Positions 60,311 through 64,000 of a DNA stretch of 64,000 nt are shown here, piece by piece. Below the pieces are notes generated by a model, which saw nothing but the letters and a program-made list of their open reading frames with translations, was not told the origin of the DNA and ran no database searches. This DNA comes from Sympetrum striolatum (lineage: Eukaryota > Arthropoda > Insecta > Odonata > Libellulidae): the NCBI GenBank assembly GCA_947579665.1, contig OX388344.1, forward strand, positions 12,270,346 to 12,334,345, in the 5' to 3' direction. A program made the translations under genes and the position numbers. The stretch's first letter is position 1. Each line of letters opens with the position of its first letter.

Positions 60311-60620
60311 ATCGACGAAACAGCAATACAAGGAATCTCAAATTACGCTAAATTACTCCTAAAATGAAAAACACTGCTCAAACTGCGACATTCTCCTCCT
60401 TTCCAATGGAGCATACTCACTTGTTTCAACTGAAACAGGTACTGAAATGGACCAGCAGCGACAGGCACAGACTTACGCAGCTGTACCCACAATATGTGGC
60501 GCTATCTAATGCCAGAATTTTTCATTCTCCTGCTCTGTGTTTTTAGAGGAATAAATAAGACTGGGAGATTTTTGAGTGTACCTCGTATGAGTTACACTTG
60601 ACATTTAGATGTGATTAATC

Positions 60621-60954
60621 CAGAGTTTCCCAAACTTTTCCTGCCATGGAAAACTTAGCAAACCTGGGAAGTTAAATGGAACACTAAGCAAACCTGGAAG
60701 GTTAATGGAACACTAAGCTTATATTTAGGTTAGGTAATTCTACTTGTAAAATTAGAAAAACCATTTAATTATAACAAATTATTTATTCATTAATTATTTT
60801 AAATTATAAAACTATAATATTGTAAAAAAACTTAAATTATTAATCAATAAAGCATTTTATGTCTCTTATTCTTCAATTCTCCATTGATACTCCAAATTGT
60901 TGTCGAACACCAGTGTTCCGTGGAACATAGTTTGGGAAACTCTGTTCTAATCAA
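60621..60954. mobile_element. hAT-like MITE with terminal inverted repeats
   Basis: It begins CAGAGTTTCCCAAACT and ends with the exact complement AGTTTGGGAAACTCTG. Flanking octamers GATTAATC and TTCTAATC agree at 5 of 8. A unit of about 30 bases ('aacctgg.a..gttaa.tgga' then 'acactaag') is tandemly duplicated at about 60661-60720. Confidence 0.7.
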
Positions 60955-61223
60955 TACCATTAATAGTACCAATTTAAATCTTTTTCCACTTAAATAATTA
61001 ACGAGAATCCTCATCTTTTTACTAGAAGGGTGAAAAAACCATTTCTATTGATTAGAGTAATTGGTTATTTGATCATTAGTTTCCCTGGATCTCCGTTCCC
61101 TTTGAGGTAGGGCAAAATATGTTCATACTTTTCTTGGAGGCCAACCAAATAGACCTGACCTTATTGGGAAACATTATAGAAGGAGATAAGTGAAAATGGC
61201 TGCAATATACACTACAGCCATTA

Positions 61224-61700
61224 TCAGTGATGGCAGGTAATTGAGTAAAAGTACTGGATTATCGGTAACAATTACATTTCGGGTATTTTTTACTTGTAAT
61301 CGTTCCTTTCAGAAAAAAGTAATTTTTACTTGCAATCTACTCCTCATTCACCTTGAGTAATTGTTAAATTTAAGTAATCGTATCTTTTCAAAAACAATGC
61401 AATACATCGAGCTATTGCCGATAAAACCGCATTTCCTGTGATTGTAGACATGTATTGGTGTTCTGTGGTAGACACTGTAGCTGGTTCGCCTGTAACGCAA
61501 GTACACGTTCCCTGCTGTATTATCCGTTGTCATCCGTTTTCATCCTGTTCATCTTGCTCTGATACCTCGTGGGAACTACCGAGAAGTAATTACGAGTTTA
61601 AACTACGAGTATAATTATAATTACGAGCATGGAAAACAAAGCTAGGGAATTTCCGTTTCCATACTTGAGCAATTTTTTTTTAATTGGACAGCAGTTGTTC
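61224..61700 (+). mobile_element. Possible hAT transposon terminus
   Basis: CAGTGATGGCAGGTAATTGA at 61227 and the following run of 'taattac'/'gtaatt' words resemble the subterminal region of hAT elements. No transposase and no certain second end were seen; the motif cluster at 63.7 kb might be related. Confidence 0.35.
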
Positions 61701-62920
61701 GGTGATGAATATGTCTGTACGCTGCAAACAGTGCGTTGGTAAGAAAATTCTTAAGTCGGCGTGGAGCACTTTTTGTGGTCTTATTTTTTCATTTAACAAA
61801 CTCCAATCCTTCCTTTCCTTAGTTCACCAATATTTGCATAAACTTTTACTTTAAATCATAGAAAGAGTAATGTAATAGGAACCATGTTTAATGATTCTTC
61901 AATATGCATAACAACTTACTCTTATTTTAATGCTTACATTCTCTTAAGCTTGTCCCTGTAATTCATTCAGATTTAATACCTTCTAAACAAAGTTTGTCTT
62001 ATCTGATGATTTTAAAGGCAATGAATAGTTAACTTTCCTGCACATTGTCATTGAAATCAATGAGGCAAGGCTTGGTGAACAATGAGTTCCAGTGATCTAT
62101 TAGTAGTTTATGTAATGGTTTAGTAATTAAATATTTTATAAAGAAAAAAATATTTGTCACCATTTGAAATCAATGCATCAGATTTTATTACAATATCTAG
62201 TGATAAAGGAAGTGCCTTAAAAAGTTTGGGCATAATATACAATGAGGGTCATATTGTAGATTGATAAAGATACTATCAAATGGTAGGAAAAACTTGTTGA
62301 TAAAAATTTGATCAACAAATTCAAGGTTAAGTTGAAATTTAAATTTAAAGAACGGTTATTTATATAAAAATATGCTTATGCATATTTTCACATAACAGTT
62401 TGCTGTTCAGTTACTGGAGAGGGCTGACAGATATTCTAATAGTATTATTCAGAGACTTTATTCATGTAATATTTGCTTGAATGCAAAACAAATTGTTTTG
62501 AGTATGCATGGTCACGGAGTTTGATAAGGAATCTACAATATAACTTAATAGAATCTACAATACAATAAAGTATGGAACTTGATATATATATATTTGTCCT
62601 AAATTCATAATAACCAAGGAGACCAACCATCCTCCTTAAGGGAGAATGAAATTCTGTCCTCCCGGGAAAATTCTCCTCCTAGAAGTCTTCCTCTTTGATA
62701 TATAAAAACTAATTTGTTAATCTTTAAATATTTAATAATAAATATTTCCCATTTTGACAAAAAACTGCTTATTTAATTTTGTGTAGGCGGTAATTCTGTT
62801 GCTCCACAGTGGAAATAATACTTCTCAAAAATGCAACATTTAGCAGCAGGTTATAAAAGCAATCATTGGATGCATCTGCATCTAGTTGTAAAATAACAAG
62901 TTGTTTTTTAAACTTCATGT
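61701..62920. other. Intergenic DNA, nothing recognised
   Basis: A hairpin-like 'ctccttaagggag' and nearby G/C runs near 62630-62690 are the only irregularities. Confidence 0.35.
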
Positions 62921-63000
62921 TCATTATTATTATTATTATTATTATTAGGGGTCTTTATTAGGCGAGATTGAGACTAAAAAGTCTCCTCTTCCATCTAACT
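62921..63000 (-). mobile_element. LINE 3' tip with (ATT)n tail
   Basis: An ATT microsatellite (about 62924-62948) is joined to 'ggggtctttattaggcgaga' and 'ttgagac', nearly the same join as at 9142-9185. This indicates a shared retroelement 3' end. A short TAA run also occurs at 63309-63321. Confidence 0.5.
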
Positions 63001-63464
63001 TGTAGTTAAGCTGTTACATTATTATAAGTATATTACATTTATCAATGAAACATAGAGGAAAATGTGAGAAGGGATTGCGGATGTAAAAGAAACCTAAGAA
63101 AAGCTTAGGAAAAAATATCCGCTGCAGGAAAACACCCACAAAGAAGGGGGGTGTGAAAAACCTGCACAAACCTACCGATAGCAAAAACTAAAAGACATTA
63201 AAGAAAACAATGTACATATAACCTGGAAAATTACAAGAAGTGTTAGAGACATATTATCAAGACAAATAATATAATTAATAATAATGAAAGTTCTTGGAAT
63301 TTGTTCATAATAATAATAATAATGCTATCTTATTTCGTGGGCATATTTTAAACTTTGAAGGCCACTCTAACAATTCATCCCTAATTAATCAATTGATAAT
63401 TAGTTAATAAATTAATTATTAATTATTTTATAATTTTTTTAAACCTTTTTCCTTTATTAAAAAA

Positions 63465-63600
63465 CAAAAGACACTCACACAACATACACAGACAACCAAT
63501 TCCTAACTGGAGAAATCAGATTAGCAGGGATTTGAACCCGGGACTGTGAGGTTGGAGCGTTAACATGCTAACAACTCCACAACCACCGCCAGTGAAAATG
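63465..63600 (-). mobile_element. tRNA-derived SINE
   Basis: On the minus strand an A-box-like 'tggcggtggttgtggagttg' and B box GGTTCAAATCC (complement at about 63530-63540) are followed by 'ctgatttctccagttaggaa' and 'ttggttgtctgtgt'. This matches the body of the plus-strand SINE at 41.1 kb. Confidence 0.7.
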
Positions 63601-63689
63601 AAAAGCAGTTGGCTAAAATGGAGAGAACATTTGCATATCAAGGCATAATATGAAAATAATTTCACAATCAAATTTTACTTAGTATGGAT

Positions 63690-63875
63690 TGTTTGTGTAC
63701 AACCGAAGAGAAGCAAAATACATTCCAATTGTATTTTAGATACAAAATACAAACTACTCACAAAAATTGTATTTGAATACTGAGTTCAAAATACTCTGAA
63801 AAATGTATTTTGGATAAAATATACAAAAGGAATTTCAAAATACATGTTTAAAATACAAAATACATTATGAAAAAG
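63690..63875. repeat. Cluster of TGTATTTT/AAAATACA motifs
   Basis: At least ten copies of a short word (tgtatttt, or its complement aaaataca) in both orientations lie within about 180 bases. This pattern is seen at hAT transposon ends, where such motifs bind transposase. No element boundary is certain. Confidence 0.5.
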
Positions 63876-64000
63876 TAAAAATCCCTTCATTTCTATTGAA
63901 GGAAAATGCAAATTCAATTCTTTGGTAAGTATTGAGCAGCTCCAGTGTTTTTACCACATATTTGCATAAAATATAGCTTATGGCTGCAATATTATGCCCA

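Overview
The window looks like AT-rich nuclear DNA of an arthropod, probably an insect. Its genes are split by GT-AG introns and sit in a dense mix of decayed LINEs, Penelope-like elements, mariner, hAT and Tigger-type DNA transposons, and tRNA-derived SINEs. There are no operons, Shine-Dalgarno sites or CRISPR arrays. I cannot name the species from sequence alone.

Three protein-coding loci are supported. (1) The first coding exon of a mitochondrial proline dehydrogenase lies on the minus strand at 3157-3477; the rest of that gene is presumably beyond the left edge. (2) A small three-exon gene on the plus strand (12855-13900, 301 aa, Cys-rich N-terminal half) has clean splice sites and a poly(A) signal; I do not recognise its function. 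(3) A complete bleomycin hydrolase gene (BLMH, minus strand, CDS 17578-29942) can be assembled from nine exons into 454 aa. All junctions keep frame and the Cys, His and Asn catalytic motifs are intact.

The other sequence is mostly mobile DNA. BLMH intron 8 holds a nearly full-length but broken CR1/L2-like LINE, including a first ORF with an SGNH-esterase-like domain. BLMH intron 7 holds a decayed mariner. Other pieces are LINE reverse-transcriptase fragments (6-7.8 kb, 8.5 kb, 44.9 kb, 48.1-49.4 kb), an RTE-type LINE beginning with its 5' region (55.0-57.0 kb), two Penelope-like fragments with GIY-YIG domains (51.5-52.2 and 57.5-58.5 kb), and a second mariner (34.4-35.5 kb) with an internal deletion. 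There are two copies of one hAT-type MITE with exact 8-bp target duplications, and several SINEs.

The least ordinary structures are three. First, a family of about 165-170 bp repeat units, each carrying a tRNA B-box-like word, forms a short array at 31.1-31.9 kb and a large head-to-head inverted array at 49.5-51.45 kb. Second, a 1.72 kb element (42024-43746) has 29-bp terminal inverted repeats, an exact 8-bp target duplication and internal repeat blocks but no recognisable transposase. Third, a CpG-rich, TATA-bearing region around 36.3-39.5 kb has splice-like signals and may be the 5' end of an unidentified transcription unit. I found no evidence of a new multi-gene system.
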